From: Methylopila sp. 73B
GTDB lineage: Bacteria > Pseudomonadota > Alphaproteobacteria > Rhizobiales > Methylopilaceae
Direction of reading: 5' to 3'
Assembly (NCBI RefSeq): GCF_000526315.1
Contig: NZ_JAFV01000001.1
Coordinates: forward strand, 186,001-250,000
DNA length: 64,000 nt
The position numbers were made by a program, and so were the translations under genes. Shown here one piece after another: positions 1 through 9,507 of this stretch (position 1 is the stretch's first letter; the number at the start of each line of letters is the position of its first letter). Below the pieces are notes generated by a model. That model did no database searches, was not told the origin of the DNA, and worked only from the letters and a program-made list of their open reading frames with translations.

Positions 1-798
1 GGCGCCGGCCATCTCGGCGACTTCGCCGCGCGCGTCACCGGCTCGGGCGACATTTACGACCGCCAGGGCCGCCGCCCGTGGGCCGGCGTGAACTTCGTCA
101 CCGCCCATGACGGCTTCACCCTGCACGACACGGTGACCTACAACGAGAAGCACAACGAGGCGAACGGCGAAGACGGCAAGGACGGCCACGGCGACAACCG
201 CAGCTACAACTACGGCGTCGAGGGCGAAACTGACGACGAGGGCATCGTCGCCGTCCGCGAGCGCCAGAAGCGCAACTTCCTGGCGACGCTGCTGTTCAGC
301 CACGGCACGCCGATGATCCTCGCGGGCGACGAGTTCGGCCGCACCCAGGGCGGCAACAACAACGGCTACTGCCAGGACAGCGAAATCTCGTGGGTCCACT
401 GGGACCTCAACGAGAACAACCAGAAGCTCCTGGCTTTCACCAGGCGGCTGGTGAAGCTGCGCGCAGAGCATGCGATCCTGCGGCGCGCGAGCTTCCGCGA
501 CGGAATGGGCGTCACTTGGCTCAACCCCGGCGGCGGCGAGCAGACCGAGGAGCAGTGGGGCGACGCCGGGGCCGACTGCATCGGCCTGCAGCTCACGACC
601 GACGAAGAGCAGGCGATCCTGATCTTCAACAGCCATGACGGCGTTGTCCCATTCGCGCTGCCGGCGGCCGAAAGCGGCGCGCCGTGGCGGGTCGTGATCG
701 ACACCGAGACGCCGGACGAGGTCGAGGAGCGGGCTCTGGAGAGCGATGGCGAACCGCTGGAGATCGCCGCCCGCTCGCTTGTCCTTCTGATGCGTTGA
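1..798 (+). CDS. glgX: Glycogen debranching enzyme GlgX, C-terminal part (gene enters from the left edge)
   Basis: The reading frame is open from base 1, so the 5' part of the gene lies outside the window; 265 codons are visible. GlgX hydrolyses alpha-1,6 branch points of limit dextrins during glycogen breakdown in the cytoplasm. The visible part carries the glycoside hydrolase family 13 segment NFVTAHDGFTL, whose HD pair is a conserved catalytic-site motif, followed by the GlgX-typical region with SYNYGVEGETDD, the block MILAGDEFGRTQGGNNNGYCQD, and a C-terminal beta-sandwich ending at LVLLMR. A GTG at base 88 is internal and not a start. Recognition of the family is firm. Isoamylase/TreX-type relatives are the only realistic alternative. 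Confidence 0.93.
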   Translation, partial: GAGHLGDFAARVTGSGDIYDRQGRRPWAGVNFVTAHDGFTLHDTVTYNEKHNEANGEDGKDGHGDNRSYNYGVEGETDDEGIVAVRERQKRNFLATLLFSHGTPMILAGDEFGRTQGGNNNGYCQDSEISWVHWDLNENNQKLLAFTRRLVKLRAEHAILRRASFRDGMGVTWLNPGGGEQTEEQWGDAGADCIGLQLTTDEEQAILIFNSHDGVVPFALPAAESGAPWRVVIDTETPDEVEERALESDGEPLEIAARSLVLLMR

Positions 799-922
799 CC
801 GTCGACGCGGGCCCCGATGCCGATTGTCGGAGCCCGCGTCATCAAAGTTTGAAGGACCGACATGAGCGCGTCCGCATAGCCGGCCGTTGCGTCACCGAAC
901 GCCCTGCAAAAGACGGCTCTGG

Positions 923-1315
923 TCACTGCGCGCCGGTCACGAGCTTCGCGAAACAGGCGGCGAGGGCCGGCGGGATGCCGGTCGCGTTCTGTTCCACCTC
1001 CATCTTGATGTCGGCGTACTCGTCGGGCGGCCGAGGCCGGGCGACAGGTAGATGCGGCTCGTCTTCGCGGGATCGCCGTGGAAGAACAGGTACAGCGGGT
1101 CCGCCGTCTTCGGCCGCACGTGGTAGATATGCCACGGTCCGCGGTCAGCGTCCTGTCGATCGGCAACGCCCCGCCGCTGATCTGACGGCCGACGGCGACC
1201 ATCACGCGGGCGGCTGCGGGCCGTCCTGGAGCGTGACGCCCGGACAGATGTCCGCCGCCTGGGCGGAGCCTGAGGCGGCGAGAAGGATGGCGAGGGCTCT
1301 AGCTGTGCGCGTCAT
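923..1315 (-). pseudogene. Decayed secreted-protein gene with three frameshifts
   Basis: The ATG at 1315 opens a good signal peptide (MTRTARALAILLAASGSAQA) followed by ADICPGVTLQDGPQPPA and then a stop. The sense reading continues in the -1 frame (VMVAVGRQISGGALPIDRTLTA), then in the next -1 frame (GPWHIYHVRPKTADPLYLFF and HGDPAKTSRIYLSPGLGRP), then returns to the first frame (PDEYADIKMEVEQNATGIPP to the stop at 923). Three single-base losses, near 1205, 1145 and 1028, explain this and restore the frame. The ancestral product was about 131 residues, exported, and of no family I recognise. Three sequencing errors in one gene cannot be excluded, but neighbouring genes are intact. Confidence 0.6.
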
Positions 1316-1595
1316 TGCGGAACGTCCTTGGGATCATGCGGGCGGCGCGGCGTCCGCGCTGTGACGCGCTGACGCCTTACGGTTTCCGAAGTCGCATGGC
1401 TGGAATGTGGCGGCGGCCTTCGCGGTCGCCCTCGTTGTGCTGGACGGCCTGATCGGCTACGGTCCGGCCGCGCGCATGGCGTCTCCGTTCCACCGGAGGC
1501 GACCGATTCTTGCGCGCCGCCGGACCGACGACCATCCGGTCAGACACGACAAACCGGCAGGTGTTATGGATTTCCTCAAGCCACGGTATACGCCG

Positions 1596-2372
1596 ATGAA
1601 CCGCCGTCGCCGCATCTATGAAGGCAAGGCGAAAGTCCTCTATGAAGGACCTGAGCCCGGCACGCTGATCCAGCATTTCAAGGACGACGCCACCGCCTTC
1701 AACGCCAAGAAGCACGAGGTGATTGACGGCAAGGGCGTCCTGAACAACCGGATCTCGGAGTTCGTCTTCCAGCACCTCAACGACATCGGGGTGCCGACGC
1801 ATTTCATCCGTCGGCTGAACATGCGCGAGCAGCTGATCCGCGAAGTCGAGATCATCCCGCTCGAGGTCGTGGTGCGCAACGTCGCCGCAGGCTCGCTCGC
1901 GACCAAGCTCGGCATCGAGGAGGGCACCCAGCTGCCCCGTTCGATCATCGAGTTCTATTACAAGAACGACGCCCTGAACGACCCGATGGTCTCCGAGGAG
2001 CATGTCACGGCCTTTGGCTGGGCGAGCCCGCAGGAGATCGACGACATCATGGCGCTGGCGATCCGCGTCAACGACTTCCTGTCCGGCCTGTTCCTCGGCG
2101 TCGGCATCCGCCTCGTCGACTTCAAGATGGAGACCGGCCGGCTCTGGGAGAACGACACGGTCCGCATCGTCGTCGCCGACGAGATCTCCCCGGACTCGTG
2201 CCGCCTCTGGGACATCAAGTCGAACGACAAGCTCGACAAGGACCGCTTCCGCCGCGACATGGGCGGCCTTGTGGAGGCCTATTCCGAGGTCGCGCGCCGG
2301 CTCGGCATCCTGCCTGAGTCGGAGGTCCCGAACGGCCGCGGCCCGGTGCTGGTGACGTCGAAGGACGCATAG
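1596..2372 (+). CDS. purC: Phosphoribosylaminoimidazole-succinocarboxamide synthase (SAICAR synthetase)
   Basis: PurC joins CAIR and aspartate with ATP to give SAICAR in cytoplasmic IMP synthesis. The 258-residue protein opens with [20 protein letters not shown] (SAICAR synthetase N-terminal lobe), has the [17 protein letters not shown] and [20 protein letters not shown] blocks, and the DFKMETG and [13 protein letters not shown] active-site motifs. Length matches the short bacterial form. I chose ATG 1596 because family members begin [13 protein letters not shown]. An in-frame ATG at 1566 would add ten residues ([10 protein letters not shown]). It heads a run with purS and purQ, with exported proteins between them, and is followed by a strong hairpin at 2405-2434. 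Confidence 0.95.
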   Translation: MNRRRRIYEGKAKVLYEGPEPGTLIQHFKDDATAFNAKKHEVIDGKGVLNNRISEFVFQHLNDIGVPTHFIRRLNMREQLIREVEIIPLEVVVRNVAAGSLATKLGIEEGTQLPRSIIEFYYKNDALNDPMVSEEHVTAFGWASPQEIDDIMALAIRVNDFLSGLFLGVGIRLVDFKMETGRLWENDTVRIVVADEISPDSCRLWDIKSNDKLDKDRFRRDMGGLVEAYSEVARRLGILPESEVPNGRGPVLVTSKDA

Positions 2373-2404
2373 CGCGCCCCAGCCTCACGGTTCATAAGAC
2401 TGCC

Positions 2405-2434
2405 GACGCCCCGCTCCCACCCGAGCGGGGCGTC
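2405..2434 (+). terminator. Hairpin after purC
   Basis: GACGCCCCGCTC pairs perfectly with GAGCGGGGCGTC across a six-base loop, giving a 12-bp stem, followed by GTCGTTT. The T run is weak. It may be a terminator or a partial attenuator inside the purine gene block, since the next gene begins 26 bases later. Confidence 0.6.
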
Positions 2435-2460
2435 GTCGTTTCGGAAGGGAGGATAATAAT

Positions 2461-3045
2461 ATGCCCATAAACATCAGGGCCTTGATCGTCGCCGCGGGTT
2501 GCCTCGCGGTCTTCCCGGCCGCCGCACAGACCGCGGCGCCGCCCGCCGCCGTTCCCGCCGCGACCACGGCGGACGACGCGCCCCAACTCGACATCGAGAA
2601 GACCCTCGGCGAGGTCGGCGCCGGCTGGACCAAGCAGAACGCGACCGGCGAGAGCGTGACCTACGTCTGCGACAAGGACAGCTGCGGCGGCCGCGGCGTG
2701 CTGGGGATCAGCGCGGCGAAGCCGAGCGGCGAGTATCTGAAAAAAGTCGTCGCCGATCCCCAGGGCGCGCTGACCGCCTTCAAATACGGCAACGAGGAAT
2801 CGATGAAGGCGACGGGCTGCGCCTTCAAGAGCTACGACATCAAGAAAATCAACGACGCCCGCGTGCAGATCGACAGCGCCGGCGGCTGCCCGGACGGGTC
2901 TTCGGCGGTGATGTCCACCATCTTCGACGCCAAGTCCGAGCGGCTGATGGCGGTTCAGGTGTTGACGAAGGGCGAGAGCGCGGCTCTTAAGCTGCGGGAC
3001 GACAGCGCCGCGAAGATCAACAAGGCGCTCGACGCCACCCTGTAG
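2461..3045 (+). CDS. Exported hypothetical protein with a C-x4-CGG motif, between purC and purS
   Basis: The 194-residue product starts with a signal peptide (MPINIRALIVAAGCLAVFPA, cleavage likely after AAAQ near residue 23) and an Ala/Pro-rich spacer, so it should be periplasmic. The mature part has WTK, then CDKDSCGG, and two further cysteines in ATGCAF and GGCPDG; these could form two disulfides. The protein encoded at 3324-3890 shares the WTK...C-x4-CGG pattern and an exported design, so the two look like distant paralogs. The start is ATG 2461, preceded by GGAAGGGAGG about ten bases upstream. I do not recognise a named family. Its position inside the purine cluster gives no obvious functional link. 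Confidence 0.75.
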   Translation: MPINIRALIVAAGCLAVFPAAAQTAAPPAAVPAATTADDAPQLDIEKTLGEVGAGWTKQNATGESVTYVCDKDSCGGRGVLGISAAKPSGEYLKKVVADPQGALTAFKYGNEESMKATGCAFKSYDIKKINDARVQIDSAGGCPDGSSAVMSTIFDAKSERLMAVQVLTKGESAALKLRDDSAAKINKALDATL

Positions 3046-3072
3046 CCACCGTCGCTCGAGAGGATTCCGATC

Positions 3073-3315
3073 ATGAAGGCGCGCGTCACCGTCACCCTCA
3101 AGACCGGCGTCCTCGATCCGCAGGGCAAGGCGATCGAGGGAGCGCTCGGCTCCCTCGGCGTGCCCGGAGTCGAAAGCGTCCGCCAGGGCAAGCTGTTCGA
3201 CGTCGAGCTCGCCACCGAAGACCGCGCCGAGGCGGAAGCGACCCTCAAGGCCATGTGCGAGAAGCTGCTCGCGAACACCGTCATCGAGAGCTATCGCTAC
3301 GACATCGCGGGGTGA
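3073..3315 (+). CDS. purS: Phosphoribosylformylglycinamidine synthase subunit PurS
   Basis: PurS is the small structural subunit bridging PurL and PurQ in the three-part FGAM synthase, helping ammonia transfer from the glutaminase to the synthase. The 80-residue protein has the family pattern: [20 protein letters not shown] at the N-terminus, then [18 protein letters not shown] and a C-terminal [11 protein letters not shown]. Length matches PurS. It is preceded by GAGAGGA. It stands upstream of purQ, and purL is encoded further on at 7261, so all three subunits are present within 6.5 kb. Confidence 0.95.
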   Translation: MKARVTVTLKTGVLDPQGKAIEGALGSLGVPGVESVRQGKLFDVELATEDRAEAEATLKAMCEKLLANTVIESYRYDIAG

Positions 3316-3323
3316 TCCCGACT

Positions 3324-3890
3324 ATGACGACCCGTCTTCCCATGGCTGCGCTCAGCGCCGCCGCCTTGGTGATCGCGGCCGGGGCCGCTTTCGCGCAAGG
3401 GGTGCCGAAGCCCGCGGCCATTCCGGACATCCGAGGCCCGAACGGCGTGTTTTCGCTTCTGCCGGACGGCGCCAACTGGACCAAGTTCCAGACCGTGCGG
3501 CAGATCGGCGTGCGCTGCACCGACAAGGCCTGCGGCGGCGAGCGCGTGTTCTGCACCATCCAGACCCGCGCGGACGAACAGGCGCGCCCCGGCGTCGCTC
3601 TGGCCGACGAGACCGCGACGAAGTTCGGCGAGGGCGTCATCGCCAGCGCCCCCAAGGACTTCGCAGCCTCCTACGTCGCGCCCTTCGCGCCGAAGCGCTT
3701 CGGGCCGAACGCCGGCCACTGGGCGGAGTTGAAGGCGGAAGGGGAGCCCGGCAAGCTGCGCTTCGGGCTGTTCCTCGTCGCCGCGAAAGGCTACGACGTG
3801 GCCTTCAACTGCGTGACGCCGTCCGACAGCTGGGCGACCCACCAGCCCAAGATCGAGGCCCTGCTCGCCTCGCTGAAGATCGAGCAGTAA
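3324..3890 (+). CDS. Exported hypothetical protein with a C-x4-CGG motif, between purS and purQ
   Basis: The 188-residue product begins with a signal peptide ([20 protein letters not shown], likely cut after AAFAQ). The mature domain contains [21 protein letters not shown] and a late NCVTPSD, four cysteines in all. The WTK...C-x4-CGG arrangement matches the exported protein at 2461-3045, so I infer paralogy. ATG 3324 lies eight bases after the purS stop and is the only start placing the signal peptide at the N-terminus; a longer reading to 3255 would overlap purS and add no recognisable sequence. Function unknown. Disulfide-stabilised periplasmic folding is likely but inferred. Confidence 0.78.
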   Translation: MTTRLPMAALSAAALVIAAGAAFAQGVPKPAAIPDIRGPNGVFSLLPDGANWTKFQTVRQIGVRCTDKACGGERVFCTIQTRADEQARPGVALADETATKFGEGVIASAPKDFAASYVAPFAPKRFGPNAGHWAELKAEGEPGKLRFGLFLVAAKGYDVAFNCVTPSDSWATHQPKIEALLASLKIEQ

Positions 3891-3910
3891 CGCTTCGAGG
3901 ACCGAGAGCC

Positions 3911-4600
3911 ATGAACGCCGCCGTCATCGTCTTTCCCGGGTCCAATCGCGAGCGCGACGTCGCGGCGGCGTTGCGGGCCGGGACGGGCTCGGCGCCCGCC
4001 ATGGTCTGGCACGCCGACACCGAACTGCCCGCCGGCACGGACCTCGTCGTGCTGCCCGGCGGCTTCTCCTACGGCGACTATCTGCGCTGCGGCGCGATCG
4101 CCGCGCGGGCGCCGATCATGGACGCGGTGCGCGCCCACGCCGCACGCGGCGGGCTGGTGCTCGGCATCTGCAACGGCTTCCAGATCCTGGTCGAGAGCGG
4201 CCTGCTGCCGGGCATCCTCACCCGCAACAAAAACCTGCGCTTCATCTGCAAGACGCAGCATCTCAAGGTCGAGCGCGTCGACACCCGCTTCACCACCGGC
4301 TACCAGCCCGGCCAGGTGATCGAGGTCGCCTGCGCCCATGGCGAGGGCAACTACTTCGCCGACCCCGAGACGATCGAGCGGCTCGAAGGCGAGGGCCGCG
4401 TGGCGTTCCGCTACTGCGACGCGAGCGGGACCGTCGGCGGGCTCGCCAACGCCAACGGCTCGATCAACGACATCGCCGGGATCTACTCCGAAAACCTCAA
4501 CGTGCTCGGCATGATGCCGCATCCCGAGAACCTGATCGACGCCGCGGTCGGCGGCACGGACGGCCTCGCGCTGTTCGCAGGGCTCGCGAAGGCCGCGTGA
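3911..4600 (+). CDS. purQ: Phosphoribosylformylglycinamidine synthase subunit PurQ (glutaminase)
   Basis: PurQ is the class I glutamine amidotransferase subunit of FGAM synthase; it releases ammonia from glutamine for PurL. The 229-residue sequence begins [14 protein letters not shown] and has the oxyanion region [14 protein letters not shown]. The nucleophile elbow is GICNGFQ with Cys87, and the His204-Pro-Glu206 pair in MMPHPENL completes the catalytic triad. All key residues are present. The gene follows an exported protein by 20 bases. Its TGA overlaps the start of the DUF72 gene by one base, so the two are probably translated together. Confidence 0.96.
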   Translation: MNAAVIVFPGSNRERDVAAALRAGTGSAPAMVWHADTELPAGTDLVVLPGGFSYGDYLRCGAIAARAPIMDAVRAHAARGGLVLGICNGFQILVESGLLPGILTRNKNLRFICKTQHLKVERVDTRFTTGYQPGQVIEVACAHGEGNYFADPETIERLEGEGRVAFRYCDASGTVGGLANANGSINDIAGIYSENLNVLGMMPHPENLIDAAVGGTDGLALFAGLAKAA

Positions 4601-5400
4601 TGGCGGCCGGGGCGATCCGGGTCGGGATCGGCGGCTGGACCTTCGAGCCGTGGCGCGGCACTTTCTATCCCGATGACCTGACGCAGAAGCGCGAGCTGGC
4701 CTACGCCGCCGAGCGTCTCACCGCGATCGAGATCAACGCGACGTTTTACGGCTCCCAGAAGCCGGAGAGCTTTCGCAAGTGGGCCTCGGAGACGCCGGAC
4801 GACTTCCTGTTCTCGGTGAAGGGCCCGCGTTTCGCGACCAACCGTAAGGTGCTCAGCGAAGGCGGCGGGTCGGTGACGCGCTTCCTCGACAGCGGCGTGA
4901 CGGAGCTTGGGGTCAAGCTCGGCCCGATCCTGTGGCAGCTCGCGGCGACCAAGCGGTTCGATCCGGACGATCTCGCGGGCTTCCTCAAGCTGCTGCCGGC
5001 GAAGCACAAGGGCGTGGCGCTGCGCCACGTCATCGAGGCGCGGCACGAGAGCTTCGCCGACCCGCGGTTCGTAGAGATGCTGCGGGACGCGAACGTCGCG
5101 CAGGTGATCCTCGACGACTCCGACCACCCGATGATCGCCGATCCGACCGCCGACTTCGTCTACCTGCGGCTGGAGCGTGCGCAAGAGGAGGTCGAGACCG
5201 GCTATGCCGAGGACGAGCTCGACGCCTGGGCGAAGCGGCTCGCGGCCTACGCCAGGGGCGAGACGCCGAAGGATCTGCCGGCGCTTGGACGCGCGCCGGC
5301 GCCGAAGACGCCGCGCGAGGTGTTCTCTTTCTTCATCTCGGGCGCGAAGGTGCGCAATCCGGCGGCCGCGCAGGCGATGATCGCGCGCCTCAAGGGCTAG
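4600..5400 (+). CDS. DUF72 (YecE-like) family protein
   Basis: The 266-residue protein matches the DUF72 TIM-barrel family: VGIGGWTFEPWRGTFYPDDL at the N-terminus, EINATFYGSQKPESFRKWA, then FLFSVKGPRFATN, LGPILWQL, and ALRHVIEARHESF. The biochemical role of the family is not established. ATG 4600 overlaps the purQ stop (TGATG); a GTG three bases earlier is the alternative. Its last 11 bases overlap the 3' end of the convergent AbrB-type gene. It is a cytoplasmic protein with no membrane segment. Family call is strong, function unknown. Confidence 0.88.
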   Translation: MAAGAIRVGIGGWTFEPWRGTFYPDDLTQKRELAYAAERLTAIEINATFYGSQKPESFRKWASETPDDFLFSVKGPRFATNRKVLSEGGGSVTRFLDSGVTELGVKLGPILWQLAATKRFDPDDLAGFLKLLPAKHKGVALRHVIEARHESFADPRFVEMLRDANVAQVILDDSDHPMIADPTADFVYLRLERAQEEVETGYAEDELDAWAKRLAAYARGETPKDLPALGRAPAPKTPREVFSFFISGAKVRNPAAAQAMIARLKG

Positions 5401-6505
5401 GGGGCGTCTCGGCCGCTCGCCGGCGTTCGATCCGCCGGGCGATGAACCGGGCCACGCTCGGGCCGGTGAGCAGCACGATCACCAGCCGCGCGGTCTGCAT
5501 GGTCATGACGAACTGAAGGTCGACGTCGCTCGACGCGGCGATGATCGCGACCGAGTCGGCGCCGCCGGGGCTGGTGGCGAGGAAGGCCGTCAGCGGGTCG
5601 AGGCCTGCGAAATGCACCAGCGCCGCGGCGAAGCCGCCGCAGAGCGCGATCAGCGTCAGCACCGAGACCGCGAGGATCGGCAGCGCCCGCGCCGCGTGCA
5701 GGATGATCGGCCGGGTGAAGCGCAGGCCGATGCTCCAGCCGACGAGAGCGTAGCTCGCGGCCAGCAGCCACGGCGGAAGCTCGATCTTTAGAAGCCCGAA
5801 ATCGTGCAGCAGCACCCCGAGCGCGAGCGGCAGAAGCAGTTGCCCCGCCGGCAGGCGGGAGCGCCGGCCGGCCCAGGCGCCCGCCGCGGCCAGCGCGAGG
5901 GTGGCGACGAGGCTCGGCCAGTCCACCGGCGGAAACCAGTCGACGCTCGCCGCGCCGCGGTCCGGCGACACCCAGATCAGCGCGACGATGGAGGCCGAGA
6001 CGGCGACGAGGACGACCCGCAGGTACTGCATGACGGCGACTAGCCGGACGTCCGCGCCGTAGGCCTCGGCTAGGAAGGTCATCGCGGAGGCTGCGCCGGG
6101 GGAGGAGCCCCAGATCGCGGTCGTGCCTGGCAGCACCTGACGCCGCGCGAGCAGATAGCCGAGCGCGTTGCTCGCGATGGTGGTCGAGACGATGCCGCCG
6201 ATGAAGATCGGCCAGTCCTTGGCGATTTCGGTGAGGAAGCTCGCGGGGATGCTGCGGGCGATCATCAGCCCGACGAGCGCCTGCGCCAGATGGAACGGGC
6301 TGCGCGGCACGCTGAGCGCGCCGCCGAGCCCGGCGATGGCGATGCCGGCCACCATCGGGCCGAGCAGCAGCGCGGCCGGCAGCCCCAGGACTTCGAGCGC
6401 CACCACGATCGCGGCCGACAACGCAAGCGTCGCGGCCCATTGGACCGGCGGGCGCCAGGTGGAAATCGGGGGGAGGGACCGCATCACGCGGACGGTATAC
6501 CGCAT
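5390..6505 (-). CDS. AbrB-family membrane protein (duplicated AbrB-type domain)
   Basis: About 371 residues and roughly ten hydrophobic segments in two similar halves. Each half has a GLPAALLLGPMVAG / LPAGQLLLPLALGVL block and a loop rich in Gly/Ala: GSSPGAASAMTFLAEAYGAD in the first half and TSPGGADSVAIIAASSDVD in the second. This is the pattern of the integral-membrane AbrB family, which is unrelated to the Bacillus DNA-binding AbrB despite the name. A transport role is usually assumed but not proven. The start may be the ATG at 6505 or at 6484 (MRSLPP). It converges on and overlaps the DUF72 gene, so it is not part of the purine operon. Confidence 0.82.
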   Translation of the reverse strand: MRYTVRVMRSLPPISTWRPPVQWAATLALSAAIVVALEVLGLPAALLLGPMVAGIAIAGLGGALSVPRSPFHLAQALVGLMIARSIPASFLTEIAKDWPIFIGGIVSTTIASNALGYLLARRQVLPGTTAIWGSSPGAASAMTFLAEAYGADVRLVAVMQYLRVVLVAVSASIVALIWVSPDRGAASVDWFPPVDWPSLVATLALAAAGAWAGRRSRLPAGQLLLPLALGVLLHDFGLLKIELPPWLLAASYALVGWSIGLRFTRPIILHAARALPILAVSVLTLIALCGGFAAALVHFAGLDPLTAFLATSPGGADSVAIIAASSDVDLQFVMTMQTARLVIVLLTGPSVARFIARRIERRRAAETPPSP

Positions 6506-6568
6506 GCGCGCGCCGAGCGCCGCAGGCTTCGCGCAGGGGCGACATGCGCCGATGGACCATCCCGCGGG

Positions 6569-7156
6569 TCAGGCCGCGTCGAAGGCCACGTCCTCGTAGA
6601 TTTCCGCGAGCGTCATGGACACGTCGAGCCCGTCGAACGCCACGCGGTCGGTGGGCGACGTGAGATCCTGTCGCAGGAAACCGTCGTCCGTCCGCGTGTA
6701 GGTCGCGACGTGCATCCGATCCTGCTCGATCAGCGCGATCGTCCGTAGACCGGGCAGCGTCATGTAGGCGTCGAGCTTCTCCCCGCGATCGCGTGCGCTG
6801 GTCGAGGGCGAGAGGACTTCGACGACCGCGGTCGCGTCGTCGAGCGTCCGCGCCGCGCCCGGCCGGGGCCCGCAATTGACGAAGACGTCGGGAAGCGTGG
6901 AGGCTCCGATCGCGGGGATGTCGAGCCGGACGTTCTCCGTCGAGGTGCGGCACGGTGAGCCGATGCGGCGCAGTTCGCCGCGAAGACGAGACGACACGTT
7001 CTGGACGATGTCGTTGTGCCGGACGGTCCCGCCCGCCATCGATCTGTAGATGACGCCGTTGAGAAGCTCCCAGCGCTCGTCTTCGGGAGCGTTCGCCTCG
7101 AGCTCTCGAAACTCGTCGACGGTCAGTCGTCGTGGCTTTAGAAGGGGCAAGCTCAT
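6569..7156 (-). CDS. Uma2-family protein (PD-(D/E)XK nuclease fold, DUF820)
   Basis: 195 residues starting at ATG 7156 (MSLPLLKPRRLTVDEFRELE). It follows the Uma2/DUF820 order: an N-terminal helix with ELLNGVIYRSMAGG, HNDIVQNVSSRLRGEL, then LPDVFVNCG and AVVEVLSPSTSARDRGEKLD. The core acidic residues Asp in LPD, Glu in VEV and a Lys in GEKL are retained, so the restriction-endonuclease-like active site looks intact. The biological role of this family is unsettled; many members are in cyanobacteria and accessory regions. It is divergent from purL, 104 bases apart. A longer reading upstream would collide with purL. Confidence 0.85.
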   Translation of the reverse strand: MSLPLLKPRRLTVDEFRELEANAPEDERWELLNGVIYRSMAGGTVRHNDIVQNVSSRLRGELRRIGSPCRTSTENVRLDIPAIGASTLPDVFVNCGPRPGAARTLDDATAVVEVLSPSTSARDRGEKLDAYMTLPGLRTIALIEQDRMHVATYTRTDDGFLRQDLTSPTDRVAFDGLDVSMTLAEIYEDVAFDAA

Positions 7157-7260
7157 GGCTGATCCGCGACCCGTTCGAACCGTGGCGCACTCTAGCATGC
7201 CGCGCCGCATTGGCGTAGCAAGGCCCGGCCTCCTCCGAAACGTCCGCGCCCGCGAGATCG

Positions 7261-9492
7261 ATGACCGCACACGAGCCCGCCATCACGCCCGACCTTGTCG
7301 CCGCCCACGGCCTCAAGCCCGACGAGTACGAGCGCATCCTGTCCCTCATCGGCCGCGAGCCCAGCTTCACGGAGCTCGGGATCTTCTCGGCGATGTGGAA
7401 CGAGCACTGCTCGTACAAGTCGTCGAAGCTCTGGCTGAAGACGCTGCCGATCTCCGGCCCCCACGTCATCCAGGGCCCCGGCGAGAACGCCGGCGTGGTC
7501 GACATCGGCGACGGCGACGCGGTCGTCTTCAAGATGGAGAGCCACAACCACCCGTCCTTCATCGAGCCCTACCAGGGGGCTGCGACCGGCGTCGGCGGCA
7601 TCCTCCGGGACGTCTTCACCATGGGCGCGCGCCCCGTCGCGGCGCTGAACGCGCTGCGCTTCGGCGCGCCGGAGCATCCCCGCACGCGCCATCTCGTGTC
7701 GGGCGTCGTCGCCGGCGTCGGCGGCTACGGCAACTCCTTCGGCGTGCCGACGGTCGGCGGCCTCGTGGGCTTCCACACCCGCTACGACGGCAACATCCTG
7801 GTCAACGCCATGGCGGTCGGCCTCGCGAAGGCGGACGCGATCTTCTACGCCAAGGCGAGCGGCGTCGGCCTGCCCGTGGTCTATCTCGGCTCCAAGACCG
7901 GCCGCGACGGCATCCACGGCGCGACCATGGCCTCCGCCGAGTTCGACGCCGGGTCGGAGGAGAAGCGCCCGACCGTTCAGGTGGGCGACCCCTTCGCCGA
8001 GAAGCTGCTGCTGGAGGCCTGCCTCGAGCTGATGGCCTCCGGCTCCGTCGTCGCGATCCAGGACATGGGCGCCGCGGGCCTCACCTGCTCGGCGGTCGAG
8101 ATGGGCGCGAAGGGCGACCTCGGCATAAGGCTCGATCTCGAGAACGTGCCGGTGCGCGAAGAGGGCATGACGGCCTACGAGATGATGCTCTCGGAGAGCC
8201 AGGAGCGCATGCTCATGGTGCTGCACCCCGAGAAGGAGGACGTGGCCCGCGCGATCTTCGTGAAGTGGGGGCTCGACTTCGCGGTGGTCGGCCACACCAC
8301 CGACGACCTGCGCTTCAAGGTCTACCTCAACGGCGAGCTGAAGGCCGACCTGCCGATCAAGGAGCTCGGCGACGAGGCGCCGGAGTACGACCGCCCGTGG
8401 GTCGAAACGCCGAAGGCGCAGGCCGTTTCCGCCGCCAACGTCGACGCCAAGGTCGGGACCCGCGACGCGCTGCTGACGCTGATCGGCTCGGCCGAGCTCT
8501 CGTCCCGCCGCTGGGTGTGGGAGCAGTACGACCACATCATCCTCGGCGACACCGTGCAGAAGCCCGGCGGCGACTCGGCGGTGATCCGCGTCAACGGCGG
8601 CCCCAAGGGCCTCGCGATGACCGCCGACGTGACGCCGCGCTACTGCGAGGCCGACCCGTTCGAGGGCGGCAAGCAGGCGGTGGCGGAGGCCTGGCGCAAC
8701 CTGACGTCCGTCGGCGCGCGCCCGCTCGCCGTCACCGACAATCTGAACTTCGGCAACCCCGAGAAGCCCGAGATCATGGGCCAGCTCGTGGGCTGCATTA
8801 AGGGCATCGGCGAAGCCTGCCGGGCGCTCGACTTCCCCGTCGTGTCCGGCAACGTCTCGCTCTACAACGAGACCCAAGGCCGCGCGATCCTGCCGACGCC
8901 GACCATCGGCGCGGTCGGCGTGCTGGACGACGTCTCCAAGAGCGCGACCATCGCCTTCAAGCGCGAGGGCGAGGCCATCCTGTTGATCGGCGACGGCATC
9001 GGCTGGCTCGGCCGCTCGTGCTGGCTCTGGCTCGTCGCGGGGTTCGAGAAGGGGGCGCCGCCTCCGGTCGACCTCGCGGCGGAGCTTCGCAACGGCGACT
9101 TCGTGCGCAGCTTGATCCTGAGCGGGGCCGCGACCGCCGTCCACGACGTGTCCGACGGCGGACTGCTGCTCAGCGTCGCCGAGATGGCGCTCGCGGGCCG
9201 CATCGGCGCGTCGCTCGACGACGCCCCGGCGAATGCGGCGCCCCACGCCTGGTTCTTCGGCGAGGATCAGGCCCGCTACGTGGTGACGGTCGACGAATCC
9301 AAGGCGGGTCTCGTCATTTCCGCGGCGAGCGAAGCCGGCGTCACGGCGACGCGGATCGGCCTGACGGGCGGCGACCGATTGATTCCGGGCCGCGAAGCCC
9401 CCATCCTTCTGAACGAACTGCGCGAGGCCCACGAAGGCTGGTTCCCGCGCTTCATGGCGGGCACGGCGGCGGACGCCGCGCCCGACGCCTGA
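7261..9492 (+). CDS. purL: Phosphoribosylformylglycinamidine synthase subunit PurL
   Basis: PurL is the large synthase subunit that converts FGAR, ATP and ammonia to FGAM. At 743 residues it is the small PurL type, which needs separate PurS and PurQ; both are encoded 3-4 kb upstream. Recognisable blocks include [20 protein letters not shown] near the N-terminus, [24 protein letters not shown], and [20 protein letters not shown]. The second repeat contains [13 protein letters not shown] and GNVSLYNET. The gene is divergent from the Uma2-type gene and is followed after 15 bases by bolA and then grxD, an arrangement common in alphaproteobacteria. Confidence 0.97.
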   Translation: MTAHEPAITPDLVAAHGLKPDEYERILSLIGREPSFTELGIFSAMWNEHCSYKSSKLWLKTLPISGPHVIQGPGENAGVVDIGDGDAVVFKMESHNHPSFIEPYQGAATGVGGILRDVFTMGARPVAALNALRFGAPEHPRTRHLVSGVVAGVGGYGNSFGVPTVGGLVGFHTRYDGNILVNAMAVGLAKADAIFYAKASGVGLPVVYLGSKTGRDGIHGATMASAEFDAGSEEKRPTVQVGDPFAEKLLLEACLELMASGSVVAIQDMGAAGLTCSAVEMGAKGDLGIRLDLENVPVREEGMTAYEMMLSESQERMLMVLHPEKEDVARAIFVKWGLDFAVVGHTTDDLRFKVYLNGELKADLPIKELGDEAPEYDRPWVETPKAQAVSAANVDAKVGTRDALLTLIGSAELSSRRWVWEQYDHIILGDTVQKPGGDSAVIRVNGGPKGLAMTADVTPRYCEADPFEGGKQAVAEAWRNLTSVGARPLAVTDNLNFGNPEKPEIMGQLVGCIKGIGEACRALDFPVVSGNVSLYNETQGRAILPTPTIGAVGVLDDVSKSATIAFKREGEAILLIGDGIGWLGRSCWLWLVAGFEKGAPPPVDLAAELRNGDFVRSLILSGAATAVHDVSDGGLLLSVAEMALAGRIGASLDDAPANAAPHAWFFGEDQARYVVTVDESKAGLVISAASEAGVTATRIGLTGGDRLIPGREAPILLNELREAHEGWFPRFMAGTAADAAPDA

Positions 9493-9507
9493 CGGAGACA
9501 GACGCCG

